Source: Sphingomonas sp. BK235 (lineage in GTDB: Bacteria; Pseudomonadota; Alphaproteobacteria; Sphingomonadales; Sphingomonadaceae). Taken from it: 64,000 nt of DNA. Below the pieces are notes generated by a model, which had not been told where the DNA came from, made no database searches, and worked only from the letters and a program-made list of their open reading frames with translations. This document shows, one piece after another, positions 34,399 to 45,787 of this stretch (its first letter is position 1; every line of letters starts with the position of its first letter). Made by a program: the position numbers and the translations under genes. The stretch covers positions 372,001 through 436,000 of the forward strand of contig NZ_SLXN01000002.1 of assembly GCF_004345855.1 (NCBI RefSeq). The letters are read 5' to 3'.

Positions 34399-35090
34399 CA
34401 CTCGGGCACCCGCCACCAGCCGGTGATCATGGAGCGCAGCTCGTTGCGCCAGCCGGCGAGGATCACGAGCGCGAGATGGACGACGGTGAACAGCGTCAGC
34501 CCCACCATCGCGAGGAAATGGAGCGAGCGCGCCGATTGCCGCCCGCCGAGCAGATCGAGCAGCCAGTGCCAGCCAGCATCCATCCCCGGCGACAGCGCCA
34601 GCCCGGTGACGATCACCAGCGGCAGCAGTCCGAACAGCACCAGCACATAGCTCACCTTCTGCAACACGTTATACTCGCCGGGCGCGGCGGGATCGTGGAA
34701 GCGGAAGGCGAGATGCGCGCGCACGTCCGCGGCGAGATGCGCGGGGGCGAGATCGCGGCGACGCAGGCGCAGGTCGCGCTGGATGTGGCGATTGATCAGG
34801 CTGACGATCAGGTAACCGAGCAGCGAGAAGGCCAGCACCAGGGCGAAGAACAGGTGCCAGCGCCGCGAGATCGCGAGATTATAGTGGGCGGGGATGGTCA
34901 GCCAGGCGGGGAAGCGCGGCAGCTGCGCCCAGGCATGGTCGAAATTGGCGCCGTAGCGCCCCCAATAGAGCCGCGGATGCGCGTTGGAGATGCCCAGCCC
35001 CGAGCCGATCAGCACGAAGATGGCGAGCGCGTTGAGCCAGTGCCACAGTCGCGTGGCGAGCCGGTGACGGCGGATGGCGGTTGCACCCAT
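34398..35090 (-). CDS. cytochrome b (Ni/Fe-hydrogenase/b561 type)
   Basis: This 230-residue membrane protein has four to five helices. The RLATRLWHWLNALAIFVLIGSGL start has the heme-ligand His typical of the Ni/Fe-hydrogenase b-type cytochrome / b561 superfamily. Further His are in LAISRRWHLFFALV, GWHWLLDLL and SLHFLAMVGLTLFTVVHLALVI. It should accept or donate quinone electrons for the molybdopterin enzyme encoded directly behind it (overlapping tgatg). It is divergent from the flavin reductase gene, and the 26-base spacer probably carries the start signals for both. Confidence 0.88.
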   Translation of the reverse strand: MGATAIRRHRLATRLWHWLNALAIFVLIGSGLGISNAHPRLYWGRYGANFDHAWAQLPRFPAWLTIPAHYNLAISRRWHLFFALVLAFSLLGYLIVSLINRHIQRDLRLRRRDLAPAHLAADVRAHLAFRFHDPAAPGEYNVLQKVSYVLVLFGLLPLVIVTGLALSPGMDAGWHWLLDLLGGRQSARSLHFLAMVGLTLFTVVHLALVILAGWRNELRSMITGWWRVPE

Positions 35091-35116
35091 GCGCCCGTCC
35101 TAGCAGAGGTTGGCGT

Positions 35117-35734
35117 ATGACCGAATGGCATTTCTACGAGCCCGCCGCCGGACACGGCCTGCGCCACGACCCCCTCAACGCGATCGTCGCGCCGCGCCCG
35201 ATCGGATGGATCAGCACCGTGTCGCGCGACGGCGTGCGCAACCTCGCGCCGTACAGCTTCTTCAACCTGTTCAACTACAAGCCGCCGATCGTCGGCTTCT
35301 GCTCGGTGGGGGCCAAGGACTCGCTGGCGAACGCGCGCGAGACCGGCGAGTTCGTGTGGAACCTCGCCACGCGCGATCTCGCCGAGGCGATGAACGCGTC
35401 CTCGGCGATGGCGCCGCCGCATGTCGACGAGTTCGAGCTCGCCGGACTGGAGACGCTGCCCGCGGCCAAGGTGCGCCCGCCGCGGGTCGCGGCGAGCCCG
35501 GTGCAGTTCGAATGCGTCGTCACGCAGGTGGTGCAGCTCGAGGCGCGCGACGGCGACGCGCTGCCCGCGTGGCTGGTGCTGGGCGAGGCGGTGGCGGTGC
35601 ACGTCGACCGCGCGCTGATCGAGGATGGCGTGTATCAGACCGGACGCGCGCGCCCGATCACGCGCGGTGGCGGGCCGGCCGACTATTTCGAGATCGGTGA
35701 CGACCAGCTGTTCCGGCTCGAACGCCCGCGCTGA
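35117..35734 (+). CDS. flavin reductase family protein
   Basis: This 205-residue protein starts MTEWHFYEPAAGHGLRHDPLNAIVAPRPIGWISTVSRDG. RPIGWIST and the following NLAPYSFFNLFNYKPPIVGF match the FMN-binding split barrel of the flavin reductase-like (FRP/HpaC-related, DUF447-like) family. It probably binds FMN and reduces it or another small substrate with NAD(P)H. I took the ATG at 35117, since the sequence before it overlaps the divergent cytochrome b start. The next gene, rsh, is convergent, 52 bases away. Substrate unknown. Confidence 0.88.
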   Translation: MTEWHFYEPAAGHGLRHDPLNAIVAPRPIGWISTVSRDGVRNLAPYSFFNLFNYKPPIVGFCSVGAKDSLANARETGEFVWNLATRDLAEAMNASSAMAPPHVDEFELAGLETLPAAKVRPPRVAASPVQFECVVTQVVQLEARDGDALPAWLVLGEAVAVHVDRALIEDGVYQTGRARPITRGGGPADYFEIGDDQLFRLERPR

Positions 35735-35786
35735 GAAGGGTCGGGCCGAGCCGGGTTCCGGCGACACCGCGACCGGAACGCGCGCG

Positions 35787-37907
<2,121 letters not shown>

Positions 37908-38041
37908 CGATCCAATGTGCTTACATCCACGGTGACAATGCAACAACGATGCCGAAAAAATCGTATCGGCGTGTTGCCGGCGCGGTGGCGCGGCTATCGC
38001 CTGCGCGCTGCCTCGGCTAGCGTCGGCGCACGGAGTTGAGT

Positions 38042-38488
38042 GTGGAACAGCGGCGGTTGCGCGAACATCTGTCGGAATGCAGCCTGCCCGCCGCGCTGGA
38101 GGCGATGGGGGAGCGCTGGGCCTTCCTGATCCTGCGCGCCGCGTTCAACGGCCTGCATCATTTCGAGGAATTCCAGCAGGAGCTGGGCATCGCGCGCAAC
38201 ATCCTGGCCAACCGGCTGGCGCGCTTCGTCGCGCACGGCATCATGGAGCGCGGCAGCGTGCCCGAGGACCGGCGCAAGGTGGTCTATCGGCTCACCGAGA
38301 AGGGCTGGGCGCTGCTGCCGACGATGGTGGCGCTGCGCCAATGGGGCGAGCGCTGGGAGACCGGCTGCCCCGCTTCGCCGGTGCTGGTCGACGTGCGCGA
38401 CGGACGCCCGGTGCGCGCGGTGGCGGTGCTGAGCCACGACGGGCGCGCGCTGGGCAAGGGCGACCTCCACTGGGCGCTGCTGGAATAG
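38042..38488 (+). CDS. HxlR family transcriptional regulator
   Basis: This 148-residue protein begins VEQRRLREHLSECSLPAALEAMGERWAFLILRAAFNGLHHFEEF. It continues with LGIARNILANRLARFVAHGIMERGSVPEDRRKVVYRLTEKGWALLP. This is the winged-helix domain of HxlR/MarR-like regulators; CSLPAALEAMGERW corresponds to the CPV..TLDLIGGKW start of the family. The C-terminal tail (about 40 residues) with DVRDGRPVRAVAVLSHDG is an extension. The GTG at 38042 is likely; a TTG at 38036 is possible. Targets unknown. It is divergent from rsh and convergent with a thioesterase gene. Confidence 0.9.
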   Translation: MEQRRLREHLSECSLPAALEAMGERWAFLILRAAFNGLHHFEEFQQELGIARNILANRLARFVAHGIMERGSVPEDRRKVVYRLTEKGWALLPTMVALRQWGERWETGCPASPVLVDVRDGRPVRAVAVLSHDGRALGKGDLHWALLE

Positions 38489-38636
38489 AGCTCATGATCC
38501 GTCGGTGCCGGGTGGAAGCCCGGGAGCGGCGCGGTCGGGATCGCGCGCGGCACGACCGTTCCCCGCCCCCGTCAGCCTGGACCCGGCCGCACGGCGGCGG
38601 ACCGACCGATACGGCGATACGTGGTCCGACCGACGA

Positions 38637-39065
38637 TCACCCCTGCGGCAGCGTCGCGATATAGGCGCGCACCGCGTCGCCGATCGGGACGGGACGTCCC
38701 GTCGGCAGGTGGACGTTGACGCTCACCATCGTGATGACGCTGCACAGCGCCCCGGTCGCGGCGTTGGTCAGTTCGAAGCGCAGGGTCATGCTGGTGGTAC
38801 CCAGTTTCTCGACACGCACGAACGCTTCGACCTCGTCCCCCCAGGTGAAGGGCGCCAGATAGTCGAGCTCGGCGCGGCGGATATGGAACTCGCTCTCCTC
38901 CCAGGCGGCGCCGAGCGCCTCGGCGATCCCGCTGGCGCGCCAGAATTCGGTCGCGGCGACGTCGGCATATTCGAGGTAGCGCGAGTTGAAGACGACGCGC
39001 TGACCGTCGATCTCGGCGTAGCGGACGCGGAAGCGGGTGGAGAAAGCGAAGCCGGGGCGGGTCAT
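38637..39065 (-). CDS. acyl-CoA thioesterase, 4HBT family
   Basis: This 142-residue hotdog-fold protein starts MTRPGFAFSTRFRVRYAEIDGQRVVFNSRYLEYADVAATEFWRASG. The catalytic-type Asp of the 4-hydroxybenzoyl-CoA thioesterase/YbgC group is in YAEID (residue 19). VFNSRYLEYAD and PFTWGDEVEAFVRVEKLGTTSM are also typical. It probably hydrolyses a short- or medium-chain acyl-CoA; the substrate is not defined. It lies between the convergent HxlR gene and an upstream aminotransferase on the same strand that ends about 75 bases away; no clear operon. Confidence 0.9.
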   Translation of the reverse strand: MTRPGFAFSTRFRVRYAEIDGQRVVFNSRYLEYADVAATEFWRASGIAEALGAAWEESEFHIRRAELDYLAPFTWGDEVEAFVRVEKLGTTSMTLRFELTNAATGALCSVITMVSVNVHLPTGRPVPIGDAVRAYIATLPQG

Positions 39066-39141
39066 GCGCGCGCGCTGTGGCGCCGCGCGCGGGCGCGGTC
39101 AACCGCCGCGCACCCGGCGCTTCCCCGCCGCGGACCGCGGC

Positions 39142-40350
39142 TCAGCCCGCCGCCTTGCCCGGTACGTTGACCCCCATGCTCTGCAGGTAGCGTTTCACGT
39201 TGCGCGCCGCCTGGCGCAGCCGCTGCTCGTTCTCGACCAAAGCGATCCGCACGAAGCCCTCGCCGTTCTCGCCATAGCCGACGCCCGGCGCCACCGCGAC
39301 CTTGGCGTGGCTGAGCAGCTGCTTGGAGAATTCGAGGCTGCCGAGATGCGCCAGCGCGGGCGGCAGCGGCGCCCAGGCGAACATCGAGGCGCGCGGCGCG
39401 GGCACGTCCCAGCCGGCGCGCGCGAAGCTCTCCACCAGCACGTCGCGGCGCTTGTGGTAGAGCTGACGGTTCTTCTCGACGATGTCCTGCGGGCCGTTGA
39501 GCGCGGCGCAGGCGGCGGCCTGCACCGGGGTGAAGGCGCCATAGTCGAGGTACGACTTCACCCGCGTCATCGCCGCGATCAGCTTGCGGTTGCCGACCGC
39601 GAAGCCGATCCGCCAGCCCGCCATCGAATAGGTCTTGCTGAGGCTGGTGAACTCCACCGCGACGTCGCGCGCGCCGGGCACCTGGAGGATCGAGACGGTC
39701 GGCTTGCCGTCATAATAGAGCTCGGAATAGGCCAGGTCGGAGATCACCCACACCTGGTTCTCGCGCGCCCAGGCGACCAGCCGCTCGTAGAAGGCGAGGT
39801 CGACCGTCTCTGCGGTGGGGTTCGACGGATAGTTGACCACCAGCACGCTCGGGCGCGGCACGGTGAAGGCCACGGCGCGGTCGAGGCTCTCGAAATAATG
39901 TTCGTCGGGCGTGGTCGGCACCGCGCGGATCGTCGCGCCCGCGATGATGAACCCGAACGTGTGGATCGGGTAGCTCGGGTTGGGCGCCAGCACCACGTCG
40001 CCCGGCGCGGTGATCGCGGTGGCGAGGCTGGCGAGCCCCTCCTTCGACCCCATCGTCACGACCACCTCGGTCTCGGGGTCGACCTCCACGCCGAAGCGGC
40101 GGCCATAATAATTGGCCTGGGCGCGGCGCAGACCGGGGATGCCGCGCGACTGCGAGTAACCGTGCGCGCTCGGCTTCTGCGCCACCTCGACCAGCTTGGC
40201 GATGACGTGATCGGGCGGCGGCAGATCGGGGTTGCCCATGCCCAGGTCGATGATGTCCTCCCCGCCCGCGCGCGCCTGTGCCCGCATCGCGTTGACCTCG
40301 GCGATGACATAGGGCGGCAGGCGCTTCATGCGGTAGAATTCGTCGGACAC
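39142..40350 (-). CDS. AlaC-like aminotransferase (fold type I)
   Basis: This 402-residue PLP-dependent enzyme includes NPDLPPPDHVIAKL, YSQSRGIPGLRRAQANYYGRRFGVE, NYPSNPTAETVDL and the PLP lysine in SLSKTYSMAGWRIGFAVGN. It matches the alanine transaminase AlaC / LL-diaminopimelate aminotransferase-like group in length and motifs. An upstream GTG at 40374 is in frame. However, an aaggag ribosome-binding site 9 bases before the GTG at 40350 decides for that start, giving MSDEFYRMKRLPPYV. It is divergent from phaC, with 139 bases between them. Alanine formation from pyruvate is the likely reaction, inferred from the family. Confidence 0.92.
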   Translation of the reverse strand: MSDEFYRMKRLPPYVIAEVNAMRAQARAGGEDIIDLGMGNPDLPPPDHVIAKLVEVAQKPSAHGYSQSRGIPGLRRAQANYYGRRFGVEVDPETEVVVTMGSKEGLASLATAITAPGDVVLAPNPSYPIHTFGFIIAGATIRAVPTTPDEHYFESLDRAVAFTVPRPSVLVVNYPSNPTAETVDLAFYERLVAWARENQVWVISDLAYSELYYDGKPTVSILQVPGARDVAVEFTSLSKTYSMAGWRIGFAVGNRKLIAAMTRVKSYLDYGAFTPVQAAACAALNGPQDIVEKNRQLYHKRRDVLVESFARAGWDVPAPRASMFAWAPLPPALAHLGSLEFSKQLLSHAKVAVAPGVGYGENGEGFVRIALVENEQRLRQAARNVKRYLQSMGVNVPGKAAG

Positions 40351-40489
40351 GGATGGGCACTCCTTTGCGCTCACCTATATCGCCATTCGCCGGGGCGCGG
40401 CACCCGTCCGACAGAAAAAGCGTGGGGGGCCGCTTCGCCGCGCAAGGAGCTTGCGCTATGCCGGCCACGCCAACGAGGAGCGACGAGCC

Positions 40490-42169
40490 GTGAGCGCGAC
40501 GACCAAGCCGCCGATCCCCGATCTCGCCGAGCTCCAGCACTGGACCTGGGTGGCGGGACGCGCGCAGCAGATGCTGATGGAGGCGGGCGTGCCGCTCGCC
40601 GCGCCGGAGAAAGCGGCGGCGCAGGTGCAGGACTTCTGGAGCGACTATCTGGCGCTGTGGCAGCGTTTCGCCGCCCCCGACGCCGGCGCCACCGCCGCGC
40701 CCGAGAAGGACCGCCGTTTCGCCGCGGCGGCGTGGCGCGACCATCCGCTGTTCGACTGGATCCGCCAGAGCTACGCCTTGGTCGCGGACCATCTGCTGCG
40801 CGGCGTCGACCAGCTCGATGGCGTCGACGAGCGTACCCGCGAGCAGCTGCGCTTCGCCACGCGCGGGTTCGTCGACGCGATGAGCCCGTCCAACTTCGCG
40901 CTGACCAACCCCGAGGTGATCGAGCGCACGATCGCGACGCGCGGCGAGAATCTGCTCGCGGGGTTGCAGCATCTGCTCGCCGATCTCCAGCGCGGGCAGG
41001 TCACGCACAGCAAGCAAGGCGCCTTCGCGCTGGGCGAGGATCTCGCCACCACGCCGGGCGAGGTGGTGAAGCGCACGTCCTTCTACGAGCTGATCCAATA
41101 CACCCCCGCGACCGATACGGTGCTGGCCGCGCCGCTGGTGATCTTCCCGCCCTGGATCAACCGCTTCTACATCCTCGACCTGACGCGCGAGAAGAGCTTC
41201 ATCCGCTGGGCGGTGGAGCAGGGCGTGACCGTGTTCGTGGTGTCGTGGCGCTCCGCCGACGCGGCGATGGCCGAGGTGACGTGGGACGATTATGTCGCGG
41301 CGCAGCTCGACGCGATCGAGACCGTGCGCGCCTTGCTCGACGTGCCCGCGGTCCATACCGTCGGCTATTGCGTCGCGGGGACGACGCTGGCCGCGACGCT
41401 GGCGCTGCTCGCGGCGCGCGGCGAGGCGGATCGCGTCGCCAGCGCCACCTTCCTGACCGCGCAGGTGGATTTCAGTCGCGCGGGCGAGCTGCTCCATTTC
41501 GTCGACGACGAACAGCTCAAGTTCATGGCGACGCTCAGCCCGCAGGGATATCTCGACGGCCGCTATCTCGCCGCGACGTTCAACCTGCTGCGCGGGCGCG
41601 ATCTCATCTGGAACTATGTCACGCAGAATTATCTGCTCGGCAAGGATCACGTGCCGTTCGACCTGCTCCACTGGAACGGCGACGTCACCAATTTGCCCGC
41701 CAAATGGCATCTGGCCTATCTCACCGATCTGTACCGCGACAATCGGCTGGCCAAGGGCGAGATGAGCGTGGCGGGCGTGCTGATCGACCTCGGCCGCGTC
41801 ACGACCCCCAGCTACGTCCAGGCGGGACGCGACGACCATATCGCGCCCGCCGAGAGCGTGTGGAAGCTGACCGAGCATTTCCGCGGCCCGCTGCGCTTCG
41901 TGCTGGCGGGCTCGGGGCATATCGCTGGCGTGGTCAACCCGCCGGCCGCGGGCAAATACCAGCATTGGATCAACGAGGCCCCGGCGGACACGCTCGACGC
42001 CTTCCTCGCGGGCGCGCGCGAGGTCAAAGGCAGCTGGTGGCCCGACTGGGCGGCCTGGCTGCGCGCCCGCGCGCCCGAGGAGCTGCCCGCCACCGGCGCA
42101 CGCGTGCCCGGCGCGGGCGCGCTGCCCGCGATCGAACCCGCGCCCGGGAGCTACGTGCGTACGCGCTGA
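40490..42169 (+). CDS. phaC: class I poly(3-hydroxyalkanoate) synthase
   Basis: This 559-residue protein polymerises 3-hydroxyacyl-CoA into PHA. The N-terminal PhaC domain includes DFWSDYLALWQRF and DKRF-like NFALTNPEV. The lipase-like box GYCVAGT carries the catalytic Cys at about residue 294. PPWINRFYILDLTREKSF, HWNGDVTNLP and GSGHIAGVVNPP complete the Asp-His part of the triad. The length and motifs identify class I (single-subunit) PhaC. A gaggag ribosome-binding sequence supports the GTG at 40490. It is divergent from the aminotransferase gene and has no phaR, phaZ or phaAB nearby. Confidence 0.96.
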   Translation: MSATTKPPIPDLAELQHWTWVAGRAQQMLMEAGVPLAAPEKAAAQVQDFWSDYLALWQRFAAPDAGATAAPEKDRRFAAAAWRDHPLFDWIRQSYALVADHLLRGVDQLDGVDERTREQLRFATRGFVDAMSPSNFALTNPEVIERTIATRGENLLAGLQHLLADLQRGQVTHSKQGAFALGEDLATTPGEVVKRTSFYELIQYTPATDTVLAAPLVIFPPWINRFYILDLTREKSFIRWAVEQGVTVFVVSWRSADAAMAEVTWDDYVAAQLDAIETVRALLDVPAVHTVGYCVAGTTLAATLALLAARGEADRVASATFLTAQVDFSRAGELLHFVDDEQLKFMATLSPQGYLDGRYLAATFNLLRGRDLIWNYVTQNYLLGKDHVPFDLLHWNGDVTNLPAKWHLAYLTDLYRDNRLAKGEMSVAGVLIDLGRVTTPSYVQAGRDDHIAPAESVWKLTEHFRGPLRFVLAGSGHIAGVVNPPAAGKYQHWINEAPADTLDAFLAGAREVKGSWWPDWAAWLRARAPEELPATGARVPGAGALPAIEPAPGSYVRTR

Positions 42170-42205
42170 CCGGGGCGGCCGCGGTACCGCCCCGGCCCGC
42201 GCGTG

Positions 42206-44662
42206 TCAGAAGCCCGCGCTGATCGTGGCGAAGACCTGGCGCGGCGGCAGCGGGAAGAAATTGTAGGTGCCGCTCGCCGCACCGATGCTGATCGTGCTCG
42301 CCGCTCTCTTGTCGGTGATGTTGGTGACGTTGAGGCTCACCGACAGTTTCTTCGCCAAGCCCGCGCCGGACACCGGCATGTCGAAGCCGATGCGGCCGGC
42401 CAGCGTGAAATAGCCCTTCACGCTCAGGTCGTTGGTATAGGTCGCGTAGCGCCGCCCGATATAGTCGCCGATCAGTTGCAGCTCGGCACCGTCGGTGCGC
42501 AGCGTCGCCACCGTCTTGTTGAGCCACTCGGGCGAGCCGGGCACCTTCTTGCCCGCGGTGGGCACCACCGTCTGCGCGGTGCCGACGGTATAATCGTCGT
42601 CGTAGCGCGAGTTGTTGTACGACAGCGCGTTGTAGAGCGAGAAGGTGTCGCCGAAGCGCAACGTGCCCGCGACATCGACCCCGTCGGTGGTGACGCTGCC
42701 GACATTGGCGAGGATCGTCGCACCGCTCGCCACCGCGCTGATCGTCTGGTTGGGGCTGATGCCGAGCAACCGGTTCGAGAAATCGACGTGATAGTAACTG
42801 ATCTGCCCCTCGAATCCGGTGATCGGGCCGAGATCGAGCGCGCGGCGGGTGCGCACGCCACCTTCATAGGTCCAGCTCGTCTCGGGCTTGGTCTGATCCT
42901 TGAAGACCTCGAACAGCGTCTGACTGCCCAGCGCGAAGGGCGACAGTCCGGCCGCGGCGCTGGTCTGGAACTGGCGGACGTTCTTCTGCGCGTTGACGAA
43001 GACCTGCTCGCTGTCGGTCACGTCCCACAGCGCGCCGATCTGAGGCAGGAACCAGCGGTCGGTGTTGATCCGCCCGACCGGCAGCTCGCGCGAGCCGGTG
43101 AACGACCCCGGGATCGGCTGCACCGGCACCGCCTGGCGCGCGCGCTGGAACGTGCTCTTGAACCCGGCCTGCACGACCAGCGCGGGCACGATCCGCCACG
43201 AATCCTGTAGGTGTGCCTGGATCTCCTCGACGCGCACCTCGCTGCCATATTGCGTGATCAACGGGTCGGCGTAGCTGTTGGGGCGGCGATAGACCGAGCT
43301 GGGCTCGTTGATGTCGAAGGCGTACCAGCGCCGGAAGCTCGACGAGCTCTGCCGCTCGTACCAGCCGCCGAGCTCGACCTGATGGTCGCCGAGCTCGAGC
43401 TTGAGCGTGGACAGCCCGCCGTAGCGGTCGATGCGATATTCGGTGGTGCGCGTCGCCAGCCCGGAGTTGCCGAAGATCGTCGACAGGCGCGCCAGATTGG
43501 CCGGGGAGGTCGGGCTGCTGCCCGCCACCCCTGGGTAATAGAAAGAGAAGAGCAGCGGCAGGCCCGCCGCGGTGATCGGCCCGGCGATGATGCCGACACC
43601 GTCATTGTGGTGAAAATAGACCTGGTTGGACCAGGTCACCCGGTCGCTCGCGCGCCAGTCATATCTGGCATAGCCGAGATAGTCGGTGCGCAGCGCGCCG
43701 CCGTAATAATTGCTGTAGTTGCTGCCCGCGGCGGCATAGCTCGGCGCGCCATTGTAGGCATATTGATTGTTGAAGTATTTCAGCGCGTTGGTCAGGTCCG
43801 GGTAGAGGAACGGCCGGATATAGGGCTGATAGGGCTGGTTCGCCGCGACGACGGTGGCGTCCTCATTGGGTTCGGTCTTGTCCGAATAGGCGAAATAGAC
43901 GGTCAGCTTGCCGTTGCGGTCGTCATGGACCAGCTTGGCATTGCCCTGCCAGCCGTTCTGATAGCCGACGAAGTCCCAGGCGCGCGCGCGCTGGCGCACC
44001 CCCGCGACGTAGAGCCGCGTATTCTGCCCGATATCGCCGCTGTCGAGCCGGACATAGGAGCGCGTCGCCTGGTAGCTGCCGACCGTCTGCGCCGCGCTGA
44101 TGCCGAGATCGGCGCGCGGGTCGCTCGAGAAGGTGTCGATCGTGCCGCCGAGATTGCTGGTCGAGGCGGTGCCGAGATCGCCCGCGCCCGAGGCGAGCGT
44201 GACGCGGCCGACATTCTCCGAGATGATCGCGCGCTGCGGGCTCAGCCCGTTGTAATTGCCGTATTGCTGATCGCCGAGCGGGACGCCGTCGAGCGTGTAG
44301 CCGAGCTGCTGCGCGTTGAAGCCGTGGACGAACAGCGAGATGTTCTGCTCGTTGTTGCCCCAGGGATCGGCGGTCAGATAGGTCACCCCCGGCAGCGTCT
44401 GAAGCGCCTTGAGCGGGCTGGTGCCGGGCAGGATCTTCTGGATCTCGACGTTGCCGATCTGCGTGACCGAGCGCGTGACCGTGCCGGTGACGACGACGTC
44501 GTTCGTCTCGTTCGCACCGGTGGCGGGGTCGGCGGCGGGCTCGGGCGCGTCCGCGACACCCCCGCTTCCCGCGGGGGCGACCATGTCCTGCGCCGCCACG
44601 GGCGCGGCGGCGAGAGCGAGGGCGAGCACGGCGGTGCTCCCCAACAGCGTCATACGGTACAT
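42206..44662 (-). CDS. TonB-dependent receptor
   Basis: This 818-residue outer membrane protein has a signal peptide (MTLLGSTAVLALALAAAPVAAQD). A plug domain follows, with VVVTGTVTRSVTQIGNVEIQKILPGTSPLKALQTLPGVTYLTAD and LFVHGFNAQQLGYTLDGVPLGD. A 22-strand barrel ends with the terminal Phe (FATISAGF). Unlike many, it starts with a long acidic linker after the signal peptide. The ligand cannot be read. The start is at 44662; the open frame upstream is unlike the family. It is divergent from an SGNH hydrolase gene 157 bases away, which is possibly related in function but not shown. Confidence 0.93.
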   Translation of the reverse strand: MYRMTLLGSTAVLALALAAAPVAAQDMVAPAGSGGVADAPEPAADPATGANETNDVVVTGTVTRSVTQIGNVEIQKILPGTSPLKALQTLPGVTYLTADPWGNNEQNISLFVHGFNAQQLGYTLDGVPLGDQQYGNYNGLSPQRAIISENVGRVTLASGAGDLGTASTSNLGGTIDTFSSDPRADLGISAAQTVGSYQATRSYVRLDSGDIGQNTRLYVAGVRQRARAWDFVGYQNGWQGNAKLVHDDRNGKLTVYFAYSDKTEPNEDATVVAANQPYQPYIRPFLYPDLTNALKYFNNQYAYNGAPSYAAAGSNYSNYYGGALRTDYLGYARYDWRASDRVTWSNQVYFHHNDGVGIIAGPITAAGLPLLFSFYYPGVAGSSPTSPANLARLSTIFGNSGLATRTTEYRIDRYGGLSTLKLELGDHQVELGGWYERQSSSSFRRWYAFDINEPSSVYRRPNSYADPLITQYGSEVRVEEIQAHLQDSWRIVPALVVQAGFKSTFQRARQAVPVQPIPGSFTGSRELPVGRINTDRWFLPQIGALWDVTDSEQVFVNAQKNVRQFQTSAAAGLSPFALGSQTLFEVFKDQTKPETSWTYEGGVRTRRALDLGPITGFEGQISYYHVDFSNRLLGISPNQTISAVASGATILANVGSVTTDGVDVAGTLRFGDTFSLYNALSYNNSRYDDDYTVGTAQTVVPTAGKKVPGSPEWLNKTVATLRTDGAELQLIGDYIGRRYATYTNDLSVKGYFTLAGRIGFDMPVSGAGLAKKLSVSLNVTNITDKRAASTISIGAASGTYNFFPLPPRQVFATISAGF

Positions 44663-44819
44663 AGGTCTCGGTTCCCCAGCGGGCCTGTCTGCTGCCCGTC
44701 CGCGGCGCTGTGCGAGCATGTTCTTGCGCTGCCATGACATTTCCGCGTCGCTTCGATGACGATGGTCAGGGCGCCGCGCGCCCCTTGGCAGGTCCGCCGC
44801 ACTCTGCTGTCGTGGCGCG

Positions 44820-45695
44820 ATGCTCCGTCGCTTCCTCCCCGCGCTCCTCGCCGTGCTGCTGTTCGTCGCCGCCGCGCCGCCTGCGCTCGCCCGCACCGTG
44901 CTGTTCATCGGCAACAGCTTCACCTTCGGCGCCAATTCGGCGGTCCACCGCTACCGCCCCGATCGCGTCAGCGATCTCAACGGCGAGGGGACCGGCGGCG
45001 TCCCCGCCCTGTTCAAGACCTTCGCGGAAGAGGCCGGGCTCGACTGGCAGGTCAGTCTGGAAACCTCACCCGGCAAGGAACTGGCCTGGCACCTCGACAA
45101 CAAGCGCGCGCTGATCGATCGCGCCTGGGACGCGGTGGTGTTGCAGGGCTATAGCACGCTCGACCCGCGCCGCCCCGGCGACCCGGCGCGCCATGTCGCC
45201 GCCGCGCGCAAGCTCGCCGCGCTGTTCCGCGCGCGCAACCCCGGCGTGACGGTCGATCTGGTGGCGACCTGGTCGCGCGCCGACCTCACCTACCGCCCCG
45301 GCGCGCGCTGGTCGGGCCAGCCGATCGAGCGGATGGGCGACGATCTCGCCATCGCCACCGACCGCGCGGTCGCCGAGGGGCGCGGGCTGTCCGCCACCGT
45401 CGCGGTGGGCAGCGCGTGGAACCGCGCCTTTCGCGACGGCCTCGCCGATCCCTATCCCTATGACGGCGTCGCCTACGGCCAGATCAACCTGTGGAGCTGG
45501 GACCAATATCACGCCAGCGCCGAGGGCTATTATCTCGCCGCGCTGATGGCGTTCGGCACGGTCACGCGGCTCGACCCGCGGTTGCTCGAGGGGCGCGAGC
45601 GCGCGGCCGACGATCTCGGGCTCGAACCCAGGGTCGCGTCGCGGCTGCGCGCGCTCGCCAGCGACGAGCTGCGCGCGCGCGGCCACATCGTCTGA
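44820..45695 (+). CDS. exported SGNH/GDSL hydrolase
   Basis: This 291-residue protein has a signal peptide (MLRRFLPALLAVLLFVAAAPPALA). The first SGNH block is LFIGNSFTFGAN with the nucleophile Ser. The last is WDQYHASAEGYYLAALM, where the Asp-x-x-His pair completes the triad. Middle blocks WDAVVLQGYST and LVATWSRAD also fit. Such enzymes deacetylate or hydrolyse esters on glycans or lipids; the substrate is unknown. It is divergent from the receptor gene and lies about 90 bases upstream of the PQQ dehydrogenase lipoprotein on the same strand; both may be functionally independent. Confidence 0.88.
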   Translation: MLRRFLPALLAVLLFVAAAPPALARTVLFIGNSFTFGANSAVHRYRPDRVSDLNGEGTGGVPALFKTFAEEAGLDWQVSLETSPGKELAWHLDNKRALIDRAWDAVVLQGYSTLDPRRPGDPARHVAAARKLAALFRARNPGVTVDLVATWSRADLTYRPGARWSGQPIERMGDDLAIATDRAVAEGRGLSATVAVGSAWNRAFRDGLADPYPYDGVAYGQINLWSWDQYHASAEGYYLAALMAFGTVTRLDPRLLEGRERAADDLGLEPRVASRLRALASDELRARGHIV

Positions 45696-45787
45696 GGCGC
45701 GGCGTCGACGCTCTCGCCATTCCGGGTAGGCGAGCGCGGTCGCGGTCACTAAGGTCGCCGCGCGTTCATGACGGGAAGAGAGGGTTC

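Noticed and set aside
44700..44760. tgtcat before the first TonB receptor as a Pho box
   Set aside because: Only one half-site matches; the second repeat is absent, so phosphate control cannot be supported.
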